Assembly: GCF_946480385.1 (NCBI RefSeq)
Contig: NZ_CAMLJP010000124.1
Location: forward strand, 1 to 17,383
Direction of reading: 5' to 3'
Length of the DNA: 17,383 bases
From: an uncultured Azospirillum sp.
Lineage (GTDB): Bacteria; Pseudomonadota; Alphaproteobacteria; Azospirillales; Azospirillaceae
In this document: one piece after another, positions 10,744 to 17,383 of the stretch
How the letters are laid out: every line of letters begins with the position of its first letter
Position numbering within the stretch: the stretch's first letter is position 1
Program-made: the position numbers and the translations under genes
Notes under the pieces: model-generated
What the model was told of the DNA's origin: nothing
The model's database searches: none
What the model saw: the letters and a program-made list of their open reading frames with translations, nothing else

Positions 10744-11514
10744 CTACAGCGGCTTCAGGAATTCGATGAAGGTCGATTCGAAGCGCGACAGCCAGAACAG
10801 CATCATCGCGCCCAGCGTCAGCGCGAACATGAACAGGCCAAGCAGCACCTGGACGGAGGTGAACAGCTGGAACACCTGCACCTGCGGCGCCAGCTTGTTC
10901 AGCAGCCCCAGCGCCAGTGCGAACAGCATGCCGGTGATCAGGAAGGGGGCGGCCATCTGCACCCCCAGCATGAAGCTTTTCGACACCAGCTGCCCGACCA
11001 CGTTCGCCATGTCGTCAATCGGAATCGCCGCCCCCGGCGTGAAGGTGGCGTAGCTGTCGACCACCGCCATAATCAGCAGATGGTGCAGGTCGGTGACGAA
11101 AATCAGCAGCAGCCCCAGCCAGCCCATCAGCGAGCCGGGCAGAGAGCCCGAGGTCGCCAGCGCCGGGTTGAAGATCTGCGCGTTGGCAAGGCCGCTCTGC
11201 AGGCTGATGATGGTGCCGGCCACCTCCAGCGCGCCCATCAGCAGCCGGGCGATGGTGCCGAGGAAGATCCCCACCGTCATTTCGCCGGCGGCCAGCACCA
11301 TCAGCTGGAACGGACTGGCGGGCATCGGCGGCAGCATCGGCCGGATCGCCGGCGCCACCAGCGTGCTGACCGCCAGCGCGAACAGCAGGCGCATGCGGGT
11401 GGGAACGAAGGCGTCGCCGATGGTCGGCATCACGCTGAAGGCGGTGCCGACCCGCATGAAGACCAACATCCAGACGAAGATCTGTTCGCCCAGTAGCTGC
11501 TGCAGGACGTTCAT
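10744..11514 (-). CDS. fliR: Flagellar export gate protein FliR
   Basis: FliR is a subunit of the FliP5-Q4-R1 export gate in the MS-ring. The 256-residue, very hydrophobic protein has about six membrane segments and the conserved region ISLQSGLANAQIFNPALATSG plus the C-terminal VQVFQLFTSVQVLLGLFMF, both FliR hallmarks. Length matches the family (about 260). The start ATG 11512-11514 overlaps the fliQ stop by four bases (ATGA), so translation is probably coupled to fliQ. flhB follows 13 bp downstream. Confidence 0.97.
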   Translation of the reverse strand: MNVLQQLLGEQIFVWMLVFMRVGTAFSVMPTIGDAFVPTRMRLLFALAVSTLVAPAIRPMLPPMPASPFQLMVLAAGEMTVGIFLGTIARLLMGALEVAGTIISLQSGLANAQIFNPALATSGSLPGSLMGWLGLLLIFVTDLHHLLIMAVVDSYATFTPGAAIPIDDMANVVGQLVSKSFMLGVQMAAPFLITGMLFALALGLLNKLAPQVQVFQLFTSVQVLLGLFMFALTLGAMMLFWLSRFESTFIEFLKPL

Positions 11515-11870
11515 TGGCCCGCCGCGGCCGCGGTCGGCGCCGGGGGCGGCGTCACGCCGGTGCCGGGCGTGAAGGGCGCGCCGTCATTGTCGGTGGCGCC
11601 GACGCCGATGGCGACGATGCGGTCGGCGACCTCATGTTCGAAGAAGTCGGTCAGCTTGCCCAGCATGAAGGGCATCAGCAGGATGCTGAGACCGAAGACC
11701 AGCAGCACCTTCGGCACCATGGCGAGGGTCTGCTCGCTGATCTGGGTAACCGCCTGGAAAATGGAGATGACGGTGCCGACTGCCATCATGATGACCAGAA
11801 TCGGCCCGCAGACCATCACCAGGGTGACGATGGACGTGCGGCAGAGCTCAATGACTTCGGTCTCGTTCAT
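11511..11870 (-). CDS. fliQ: Flagellar export gate protein FliQ with C-terminal extension
   Basis: FliQ is a two-helix membrane subunit of the export gate. Residues 1-89 match the family: ETEVIELCRTSI at the N-terminus, a first membrane helix at about 14-40, the QISEQTLAMVPK loop and a second helix at about 52-77. The usual protein ends near residue 89, but this one continues for 30 residues (90-119) with a flexible Gly/Thr/Pro/Ala-rich tail ending PTAAAAGQ. The tail reaches the fliR start with a 4-bp overlap, so it may have arisen or been kept for coupling. The ATG at 11868-11870 has no clear ribosome site. fliE lies 42 bp upstream. Confidence 0.95.
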   Translation of the reverse strand: MNETEVIELCRTSIVTLVMVCGPILVIMMAVGTVISIFQAVTQISEQTLAMVPKVLLVFGLSILLMPFMLGKLTDFFEHEVADRIVAIGVGATDNDGAPFTPGTGVTPPPAPTAAAAGQ

Positions 11871-11912
11871 GATGACTGGTTCAGGACGGCGGAGGGTGCG
11901 AAACGGACGCCG

Positions 11913-12212
11913 TCACATCGGCATGCGCAGGATTTCCTGATAGGCGTTCAGCACCTTGTCGCGCACGGCGGTGACGGTCTGCAGCGTCACCTCGGCGTTG
12001 GTCACGGCTTGGACGACGTCGTTCAGATCGGCCTTGCCGACGGCAGCCATGGCCGACATGTCCTCGCTCTTCTTCAGGGTGCCGATGCTTTCCTTGGCCG
12101 CCTGCTCCAGCACGTCGCCGAAGGAGAGGCCGTCGCGCGCGGCCATGCCGGGGCCGGTCGTCTTGGCGGCAGTGGTGGCGTAGGCCGCGGCGGCGTTCAG
12201 CGGATTGATCAT
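11913..12212 (-). CDS. fliE: Flagellar hook-basal body protein FliE
   Basis: FliE links the MS-ring/export gate to the proximal rod and is an early export substrate. The 99-residue protein fits the family: an Ala-rich N-terminus, SFGDVLEQAAKESIGTLKKSE, then DLNDVVQAVTNAEVTLQTVTAVRDKVLNAYQEILRM, where the final DKVLNAYQEI-MPM block is the strongest FliE signature. ATG 12210-12212 has only a weak GGAA upstream. It lies between flgC (52 bp upstream) and fliQ (42 bp downstream) on the same strand. Confidence 0.96.
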   Translation of the reverse strand: MINPLNAAAAYATTAAKTTGPGMAARDGLSFGDVLEQAAKESIGTLKKSEDMSAMAAVGKADLNDVVQAVTNAEVTLQTVTAVRDKVLNAYQEILRMPM

Positions 12213-12264
12213 GGCGGCGGTTCCGGTCGGTCGGGAGGTTCAGGAGCGATTGCGCGGGTGAAAA

Positions 12265-12675
12265 TCAGGTCCGCAGGAGGTCGAGCGTGCGGGTCAGCAT
12301 CTGGCGCGCGGTGTCGATGGCCGACAGGTTGGCTTCGTAGCTGCGCTGGGCCTCGCGCATGTCCATCGCCTCGACCACCGTGTTGACGTTGGGCATCAGC
12401 ACATAACCCTCGGCGTCGGCCGACGGGTGGGAGGGATCGTAGCGGCGCTGGAAATCGCTCTTGTCCACATCGACCTTGGCGACGCGGACCTTGTCGACGT
12501 CCATCGCACGGTCCAGCTCGTTCTTGAAGACGACCGTCTTGCGCCGGTAGGGCAGATCGCCCGGCGTTTCCGCGGTGGTGTTGGCGTTCGCCAGATTCTC
12601 CGAAATGACCTTCAGGCGCGTGCCCTGCGCCTTCATGCCGGAGGCGGAAACCGCCATCGACTTGTAGAGATCCAT
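12265..12675 (-). CDS. flgC: Proximal rod protein FlgC
   Basis: FlgC is one of the proximal rod subunits of the flagellar basal body, exported by the type III system. The 136-residue protein has the N-terminal rod/hook signature (SASGMKAQGTRLKVISENLANANT), a middle section with DLPYRRKTVVF, and the C-terminal helix (VVEAMDMREAQRSYEANLSAIDTARQML) that packs with the N-terminal helix in the assembled rod. Length is as expected. GAGGAGG about 8 nt before ATG 12673-12675 supports the start. It follows flgB with a 53-bp gap. Confidence 0.97.
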   Translation of the reverse strand: MDLYKSMAVSASGMKAQGTRLKVISENLANANTTAETPGDLPYRRKTVVFKNELDRAMDVDKVRVAKVDVDKSDFQRRYDPSHPSADAEGYVLMPNVNTVVEAMDMREAQRSYEANLSAIDTARQMLTRTLDLLRT

Positions 12676-12728
12676 CGCACCGCCTCCTCAAAAACCCGCC
12701 GGCCGCTCCAAACTCCAGGCCCAAACCC

Positions 12729-13133
12729 TCAACTGCCCGAGCGGATCGCCGACTTGATCATCGCCACCTGCTTTTTGTACAGATTGGTGATGGTCTGGTA
12801 ATCCATCGAATTCTGGCTCATCCGCATCATCTGGTCTTCCAGGATGACGTTGTTGCCGTCCGGCGCCGTCTCGTACGGATCGCGCACCTTCTGTTCCTGC
12901 GCCATGCCGCCGGGACCGCGGGTGCCGGCCAGATGCGACGCGTTGGTCGCCACCGGGGTCAGCCGCCGGCTGTCGCCGAGCGCGTCACGGAAGGTGAAGG
13001 GCTTCAGGTCGCGGCCCTTGTACTCCGGCGTGTCGGCGTTGGCGATGTTCTGCGAGATGACTTCCTGACGCTGGGTCAGCCAGTCCATCTTGCGCGACAT
13101 CAGTTTGAAGATGCCGAGATTTCCGAGGTCCAT
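12729..13133 (-). CDS. flgB: Proximal rod protein FlgB
   Basis: FlgB is the proximal rod subunit next to FliE. The 134-residue protein has the signature QEVISQNIANADTPEYKGRDL near residues 24-44 and the C-terminal helix with NSMDYQTITNLYKKQVAMIKSAI. A GGGAT/AGGG sequence precedes ATG 13131-13133; the frame is open 14 codons further upstream, but FlgB proteins usually start close to this methionine. It is the first gene of the leftward flagellar operon and faces the flhX operon across a 181-bp control region. Confidence 0.96.
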   Translation of the reverse strand: MDLGNLGIFKLMSRKMDWLTQRQEVISQNIANADTPEYKGRDLKPFTFRDALGDSRRLTPVATNASHLAGTRGPGGMAQEQKVRDPYETAPDGNNVILEDQMMRMSQNSMDYQTITNLYKKQVAMIKSAIRSGS

Positions 13134-13235
13134 GGCCCTGATCCCGCCCCAATACCGCTGGAATACCGCTGCCAAATCCGCTGAACGCCGCCCGGAACGG
13201 GCATTGCCACAGCCTCCGATGGTCGCCCGTTTGCG

Positions 13236-13250
13236 TTAACGAAGGATGAA
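13236..13250. promoter_or_regulatory. CtrA-like box 1 (TTAA-N7-TGAA)
   Basis: Within the divergent flgB/flhX control region, TTAA at 13236-13239 and TGAA at 13247-13250 are exactly 7 bp apart. The CtrA consensus is TTAA-N7-TTAA, so one base differs. TTAA is rare in this GC-rich DNA. Confidence 0.4.
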
Positions 13251-13284
13251 TCTCCACCGACGCGAATCGGTCGGCCCTGCCGCC

Positions 13285-13299
13285 TTTACAGTTCGTTAA
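13285..13299. promoter_or_regulatory. CtrA-like box 2 (TTTA-N7-TTAA)
   Basis: TTTA at 13285-13288 and TTAA at 13296-13299 are again exactly 7 bp apart, one mismatch from the CtrA consensus, 15 bp before the flhX start codon. At that position it could cover the flhX promoter or serve the leftward operon. Confidence 0.4.
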
Positions 13300-13314
13300 G
13301 CCTACCGGTCCAGG

Positions 13315-13740
13315 ATGCGGCCCAGGAAGGACCCCTTCGACGCCCCCTTCGACAAGGCCGCCCTTTTGTCCGCGCAAGCCCGCCCTCCCGCCTCGCCGCC
13401 AGCCGGCAAGTCGCAGTCCCCTGCCCAAGGCTCCGTTGCCCGGCGGCCGGTCGCGGTTGCGCTGAAATACCATTTGGGGACGGAGACGCTGCCGCGGATC
13501 GTCGCCACCGGCAAGGGGACGGTGGCGGAGCAGATCCTGGAGGTCGCCTTCGCCAACGGCGTGAAGGTGCGCGAGGACGCCGATCTGGTCGAGATCCTGT
13601 CCGCCATCGAGGTCGACAGCGACATTCCCGTCGAGGCCATCGCTGCGGTGGCTGAAATCCTCGCCTATGTCTACCGAGCCAACGGCACGATGCCCTCGGA
13701 ACCGCACTCCGAAGACATCATCGAGGAGGACAAGCCGTGA
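13315..13740 (+). CDS. Stand-alone FlhB C-terminal domain homologue (FlhX/YlqH type)
   Basis: This 141-residue soluble protein aligns with the last part of FlhB/YscU/EscU. Residues about 45-123 (VAVALKYHLGTETLPRIVATGKG ... DIPVEAIAAVAEILAYVY) mirror the FlhB stretch beginning FAVALKYD and ending VAEVITYVFKLKG. The membrane half and the autocleavage motif are absent: where FlhB has Asn-Pro-Thr-His, this protein has Ala-Arg-Arg-Pro. Residues 1-44 are a Pro/Ala-rich linker and the tail is acidic (SEDIIEEDKP). Such proteins occur in Helicobacter (FlhX) and Bacillus (YlqH); in Helicobacter it can partly replace the cleaved FlhB C-terminal fragment. ATG 13315 has no good ribosome site, so it may be leaderless or start otherwise. 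It is the first gene of the rightward operon. Confidence 0.88.
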   Translation: MRPRKDPFDAPFDKAALLSAQARPPASPPAGKSQSPAQGSVARRPVAVALKYHLGTETLPRIVATGKGTVAEQILEVAFANGVKVREDADLVEILSAIEVDSDIPVEAIAAVAEILAYVYRANGTMPSEPHSEDIIEEDKP

Positions 13741-14150
13741 CCCGTCCGCCATCCGCTCCCCCTTCGCCCGAAAGCACCGAGTCGGCCGGCCGGATCGCGG
13801 ATCAGGCGGTGGCGCTGGGGGCAACGCTCGACGATGCGCGCACGCAGGCCGAGGCCGGCGTGCTGATCGACCTCGCCGGGCTGGAGGAGCGCGTCGCCCA
13901 TGTCTGCCTCGCCGCCGAGTCCCTGCCGCGGGGAGAGGCGCGGACCCTGCTCGGCCCGCTCGGTGATCTGGTCGCGGCGCTGGCGCCGCTGGCCGCCGCG
14001 CTGACAGACCAGCAGGCCCAGCGGGAAGAGACCATCGCCGCCGCGCTGGCCGGCCGCGACGATCCGCATACCGCCCGCCAGCGCGCGGCCACCGCCTATG
14101 GCCGCAACGGCGCCCCGGCTGCTCCGGGCCTGCCCGACGATACGCCCTGA
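13737..14150 (+). CDS. Hypothetical helical protein within the flagellar operon (137 aa)
   Basis: I do not recognise the family. A disordered Pro/Ser-rich N-terminus (1-18) leads into long Ala/Leu/Glu-rich helices (about 19-110), with LAGLEERVAHVCLAAESLP and a leucine/alanine heptad-like stretch (LGPLGDLVAALAPLAAALTDQQ), then a Pro-rich tail. No membrane segment or signal peptide is seen. It starts with GTG 13737, overlaps the flhX stop by four bases (GTGA) and has GAGGAGG about 8 nt upstream, so translation is coupled. It ends 21 bp before fliO. Small acidic helical proteins in such positions are often export chaperones, but no sequence motif proves this. Confidence 0.8.
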   Translation: MTRPPSAPPSPESTESAGRIADQAVALGATLDDARTQAEAGVLIDLAGLEERVAHVCLAAESLPRGEARTLLGPLGDLVAALAPLAAALTDQQAQREETIAAALAGRDDPHTARQRAATAYGRNGAPAAPGLPDDTP

Positions 14151-14171
14151 TACAGAAAGCCTGCCGTTTCC

Positions 14172-14510
14172 ATGGATCTCGACCAGTATATCCGTTTCCT
14201 GATGGCGCTCGTCTTCGTGGTGGCGCTCATCATGGTCGTCGCCTGGGTGATGCGCCGGGCCGGCATGGCCGGCGGCACCGTGCGCGGACGCGCCCGGCAG
14301 CGGCGGCTGAGCGTGGTGGAGGCGCTGCCGATCGATGCCAAGCGGCGGCTGATCCTGGTCCGCCGCGATGACCGCGAGCATCTGATTCTATTGAGCGCCA
14401 ACGGCGATCTGCTGGTGGACAGCGCGCCGGCCGGAGGATTCGACACGGCGCTCGCCGGGACGGCCGATGCCCCCGCCGCGCCCACACCGGCCGGGAGCCA
14501 GCCGCTATGA
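14172..14510 (+). CDS. fliO: Flagellar assembly protein FliO
   Basis: FliO is a membrane scaffold that helps assemble the FliP ring of the export gate; it is not part of the finished gate. The 112-residue protein has one membrane helix (about 6-28) followed by the basic RRAGMAGG...RQRR stretch and the cytoplasmic FliO core (RLSVVEALPIDAKRRLILVRRDDREHLILL), then an Ala/Pro tail. Length fits short alphaproteobacterial FliO. The ribosome site is weak. The last four bases overlap the fliP start (ATGA), and it directly precedes fliP as is usual. Confidence 0.92.
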   Translation: MDLDQYIRFLMALVFVVALIMVVAWVMRRAGMAGGTVRGRARQRRLSVVEALPIDAKRRLILVRRDDREHLILLSANGDLLVDSAPAGGFDTALAGTADAPAAPTPAGSQPL

Positions 14511-15295
14511 CAGGGGCCGTCCTGAGGCGCGTGGGATCCTGGTGGAAGCCGGCAGCCGCGGGGCTGGCGCTGGCGCTCGTCGTCGGCGTGGTGCTGGGGC
14601 TGAGTGCCGGGCCGGCGCTGGCGCAGAGCCTGACCTTCGACCTGGGCGACGCCGGCGGCACCGCCACCGGCCGCATCGTCCAGACCATCGGGCTGATCAC
14701 GGTGCTGTCGCTGGCACCGTCGATCCTCATCATGATGACGGCCTTCACCCGCATCGTCATCGTGCTGTCCTTCCTGCGCAATGCGCTGGGCGTGCAGCAG
14801 GTGCCGCCGACCACGGTGATGATGTCGCTGGCGCTGTTCCTGACCTTCTTCGTCATGGCCCCGGTGTTCGAGCGCAGCTACACCCAGGGCATCCAGCCGC
14901 TGATGAACCAGGAAATCGACGAAATGGAGGCGTTCCGCCGCACGGTGGCGCCCTTGCGCGATTTCATGCTGCATCACACCAGCGAGAAGGACCTGCGCCT
15001 GTTCATGGACATGGCCCGCCTGCAGAACGTGCAGGAACCGAACGACATGCCGCTGCACGTCCTGGTCCCGGCCTTCATGATCTCGGAGATCAAGCGCGGG
15101 TTCGAGATCGGCTTCCTGTTGTTCCTGCCCTTCCTCATCATCGACATGGTGGTGTCGTCCATCCTGATGTCGATGGGCATGATGATGCTGCCGCCGACCA
15201 TGGTCGCCATCCCGTTCAAGATCATCTTCTTCGTGCTGGTCGACGGGTGGTATCTGATCGCCGGATCGCTGGCGCGCAGCTTCGGCACGCTCTGA
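14507..15295 (+). CDS. fliP: Flagellar export gate protein FliP
   Basis: FliP forms the pentameric core of the export gate. The 262-residue protein has a cleavable signal peptide (about 1-40, ending GPALAQS), the N-terminal signature SLAPSILIMMTAFTRIVIVL followed by FLRNALGVQQ-PP, a periplasmic section (ERSYTQGIQPLMNQEIDE), and the C-terminal AFMISEIKRGFEIGFLLFLPFLIIDMVV and GMMMLPPTMVAIPFKI segments. Length is usual. GGGAG lies about 10 nt before ATG 14507, inside fliO. FliP is separated from its partners FliQ and FliR, which are encoded on the opposite strand about 3 kb away. A 263-bp gap to kup follows. Confidence 0.98.
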   Translation: MTGAVLRRVGSWWKPAAAGLALALVVGVVLGLSAGPALAQSLTFDLGDAGGTATGRIVQTIGLITVLSLAPSILIMMTAFTRIVIVLSFLRNALGVQQVPPTTVMMSLALFLTFFVMAPVFERSYTQGIQPLMNQEIDEMEAFRRTVAPLRDFMLHHTSEKDLRLFMDMARLQNVQEPNDMPLHVLVPAFMISEIKRGFEIGFLLFLPFLIIDMVVSSILMSMGMMMLPPTMVAIPFKIIFFVLVDGWYLIAGSLARSFGTL

Positions 15296-15397
15296 AACTA
15301 CCCGCATAGCGGGAAAAGCCCTGCGCACTTCGTCGCAGCCCCCGGGCTTGGCCTTCACGGCGCAAGCCGGTGCTGGCGTTGGGCGCCGTAAGCGCGT

Positions 15398-15562
15398 ATG
15401 AGGAAAGGCGATGTGCGTCGGTGGGATGATTGGCCGGTAAGCCGATCCCGCCGGATGGCTTCGACCGTTCGCAACCGCCGAAGGGGTGACGGGCCGAACC
15501 ATCGCCGCCGCATCGGGCGCCATCGAACGACGGACCAACTTCGGACCGCAATCACTGCATGA
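15398..15562 (+). other. Possible short leader ORF overlapping the kup start
   Basis: ATG 15398 opens a 54-codon frame, very rich in arginine, whose TGA (15560-15562) overlaps the kup ATG by four bases (ATGA). Its third-position G/C is lower than in the real genes, and no family is recognisable, so it may be chance. It is listed because kup itself has no visible ribosome site. The rest of the gap 15296-15397 holds a weak 5-bp hairpin at 15301-15313 and nothing else I can name. Confidence 0.2.
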
Positions 15563-17383
15563 CTGATACCGCTTTGAAGGCCGCGCCGCCCGACTCCGGC
15601 AAGCTCGCGACGCTGACCCTGGGTGCCCTCGGGGTCGTGTATGGCGACATCGGCACCAGCCCGCTCTATACCCTGCGCGAATGCTTCGCCGGCGAGCACG
15701 GGCTCGCCCTGACCCATGACAATGTCCTGGGCATCATGTCGCTGGTGTTCTGGGCGCTGGTGATGGTCGTCACCGTCAAGTATGTGGGCTTCGTCATGCG
15801 GGCCGACAACAAGGGCGAGGGCGGAATCCTCTCGCTTCTGGCGCTGGCGTCCAAGACGCGGCCGGATGCGTCGGGCAAGCTGACCATCCTGACGGCGCTC
15901 GGCCTGTTCGGCGCCTCGCTGTTCTACGGCGACGGCATGATCACCCCGGCGATGTCCGTCCTGTCGGCGGTCGAGGGGCTGGGCGTGGCGGAGCCGGCGC
16001 TGGAGTCGTCGGTGGTGCCGCTGACCGTCGCCATCCTGATCGCCCTGTTCGCCATCCAGAGCCACGGCACTTCGCGCGTCGGCGCGCTGTTCGGTCCGAT
16101 CATGCTGGTGTGGTTCTCCACACTCGGCATCCTGGGCCTGCTGGAGGTGATCCGGCAGCCGAGCGTGCTGGTCGCCTTCAACCCGTACTATGCCGTCGCC
16201 TTCTTCGCCGAGCATGGCGTTGCCGGCTTCCTGGTGCTGGGCGCGGTGGTGCTGGCGGTGACCGGCGGCGAGGCGCTCTATGCCGACATGGGCCATTTCG
16301 GCCGCCGCCCGATCCAGGTGGCGTGGCTGGCCGTGGTGCTGCCGGGCCTGCTGCTGAACTATCTGGGCCAGTGCGCGCTTCTGCTGAACGACCCGACGAC
16401 GGTGCGCAGCCCCTTTTACCTGCTGGCCCCGGAATGGGGGCTCTATCCGCTGATCGGCCTGTCCACCGCCGCCACTGTCATTGCCAGCCAGGCGGTGATC
16501 TCTGGCGTCTTCTCGCTGACCCGGCAGGCGGTGCAGCTGGGCCTGTGCCCGCGCCTCGACATCCGCCACACCTCCAACGAGGAGGAAGGGCAGATCTACA
16601 TTCCCCGCGCCAACTGGGGTCTGCTGGCCGCGGTGCTGGGGCTGGTGCTGGTCTTCCAGTCCTCCAGCCGCCTTGCCGCCGCCTATGGCATCGCGGTGAC
16701 CGGTGACATGATCATCACCACCACCCTGTTCCTGGTGGTGGCGCGGCGACGCTGGAACTGGAGCCTGCCGCTCTGCTTCGCCGTCGGCGCGACCTTCCTG
16801 GTGGTGGAGGTGTCCTTCTTTGCCGCCAATGCCGTGAAGATCCCCCATGGCGGCTGGGTGCCGCTGGTGATCGCCTGCGTCACACTCGGGCTGATGTCCA
16901 CATGGCGCCGCGGCCGGGCCGTGCTGACCAAGCGGCTTGCCGAGGAATCGCTGCCGCTGGACGCCTTCATCCAACGTCAGGCGAAGAAGGGCGACATCCA
17001 GCGGGTGAAGGGCACGGCGGTCTTCATGACCTCCAGCTCCAACACCGTTCCGATCGCCCTGCTGCACAACCTGAAGCACAATCAGGTCCTTCACGAGCGC
17101 ATCGTGTTCGTCACCGTGGTGGTGGAGGACGTGCCGCGCGTCCCCGCCAAGGACCGCGTGGTGGTGGAGGGGCTGGCCGACGGTTTCTACCGCATCACCG
17201 TACGCTACGGCTTCTCGCAAGAGCCGAACATCCCCAAGGCGTTGAGGCTGTGCAAGGCCTTCGGGCTGGAGTTCGACGTGATGGCGACCTCCTTCTTCCT
17301 GGGCCGGGAGACGCTGATCCCCCAGATGAACTCACAGATGGCGCTGTGGCGGGAGAAGCTGTTCGTGGTGATGTCCCGCACCT
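15559..17383 (+). CDS. kup: Low-affinity potassium uptake protein Kup (3' end cut by window)
   Basis: Kup is a proton-coupled potassium symporter in the inner membrane. The frame is open for 608 codons to the window edge; the family is about 620-630 residues, so only the last 15-25 residues are missing. The N-terminus has the hallmark GVVYGDIGTSPLYTLREC (residues 26-43), followed by RADNKGEGGILSLL, LFYGDGMITPAMSVLSAVEGL and VTGGEALYADMGHFG, with about twelve membrane segments. From about residue 470 a soluble C-terminal domain begins (KGTAVFMTS ... VPIALLHNLKHNQVLHERIVFVTV). ATG 15559 fits the usual short N-terminal lead; no ribosome site is visible, and the start overlaps the stop of a small upstream ORF. 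It is oriented like fliP but with a 263-bp gap, so probably has its own promoter. Confidence 0.96.
   Translation, partial: MTDTALKAAPPDSGKLATLTLGALGVVYGDIGTSPLYTLRECFAGEHGLALTHDNVLGIMSLVFWALVMVVTVKYVGFVMRADNKGEGGILSLLALASKTRPDASGKLTILTALGLFGASLFYGDGMITPAMSVLSAVEGLGVAEPALESSVVPLTVAILIALFAIQSHGTSRVGALFGPIMLVWFSTLGILGLLEVIRQPSVLVAFNPYYAVAFFAEHGVAGFLVLGAVVLAVTGGEALYADMGHFGRRPIQVAWLAVVLPGLLLNYLGQCALLLNDPTTVRSPFYLLAPEWGLYPLIGLSTAATVIASQAVISGVFSLTRQAVQLGLCPRLDIRHTSNEEEGQIYIPRANWGLLAAVLGLVLVFQSSSRLAAAYGIAVTGDMIITTTLFLVVARRRWNWSLPLCFAVGATFLVVEVSFFAANAVKIPHGGWVPLVIACVTLGLMSTWRRGRAVLTKRLAEESLPLDAFIQRQAKKGDIQRVKGTAVFMTSSSNTVPIALLHNLKHNQVLHERIVFVTVVVEDVPRVPAKDRVVVEGLADGFYRITVRYGFSQEPNIPKALRLCKAFGLEFDVMATSFFLGRETLIPQMNSQMALWREKLFVVMSRT

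Noticed and set aside
13134..13314. Search for a sigma-54 promoter before flgB or flhX
   Set aside because: A minus-strand TGGCA near 13205 lacks the GC dinucleotide at the required spacing.
15301..15313. CCCGC-ATA-GCGGG hairpin after fliP as terminator
   Set aside because: The stem is only 5 bp with a 3-nt loop and is followed by AAAA, not a T-run, on the fliP strand.
14096..17220. Long minus-strand open frames opposite fliO, fliP and kup
   Set aside because: Composition is dominated by His, Gln, Arg, Asp and Gly with no recognisable domain; fliP and kup on the plus strand are unmistakable.

Overview
The window is GC-rich DNA dense with genes. It looks like chromosome from an alphaproteobacterium of the Rhodospirillales, most likely Azospirillum or a close relative. 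This rests on three things: strong G/C bias at third codon positions, the gene order flgB-flgC-fliE-fliQ-fliR-flhB followed by cckA and recA on one strand, and the predicted protein sequences themselves. The genus is an inference from protein resemblance and synteny; no 16S or other marker is present.

Left part (1-5640). The proline-rich C-terminus of an unidentified protein (1-96) is followed one base later by a HEAT-like/ACT two-domain protein (98-1051). Next come a small hydrophilic protein (1113-1310, minus) and a HIT-family protein (1368-1778, minus). A large inner-membrane beta-glucan synthase (2034-4646, plus) fuses a GH17 domain to a processive GT2 domain, like NdvB. An unrecognised disordered protein (4733-5308, plus) converges on a small cupin (5341-5637, minus).

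Middle (5661-9570, minus strand). recA has a textbook intrinsic terminator and an upstream promoter overlapped by a near-consensus alphaproteobacterial LexA box. Upstream of it is cckA, the hybrid histidine kinase at the top of the CckA-ChpT-CtrA phosphorelay. It carries an in-frame 15-bp tandem repeat inside its third PAS domain.

Right part (9654-15295). Two divergent flagellar operons flank a 181-bp control region. Leftward: flgB, flgC, fliE (proximal rod and MS-ring/rod junction) and fliQ, fliR, flhB (export gate and substrate switch). Rightward: a stand-alone FlhB C-terminal homologue, an unrecognised helical protein, fliO and fliP. Together they supply FliP, FliQ, FliR, FlhB, the FliO assembly factor and the first rod parts. 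The control region holds two one-mismatch CtrA-type boxes, which would fit with the nearby cckA.

Right edge (15559-17383): the potassium transporter kup, cut off near its C-terminus.

Most of the window is conserved core-genome content. I see no mobile element, CRISPR array, tRNA, rRNA or obvious defence system. The least explained items are the HEAT-ACT fusion, the unknown protein sandwiched between flhX and fliO, the FliQ tail, the CckA repeat and the candidate regulatory sites.
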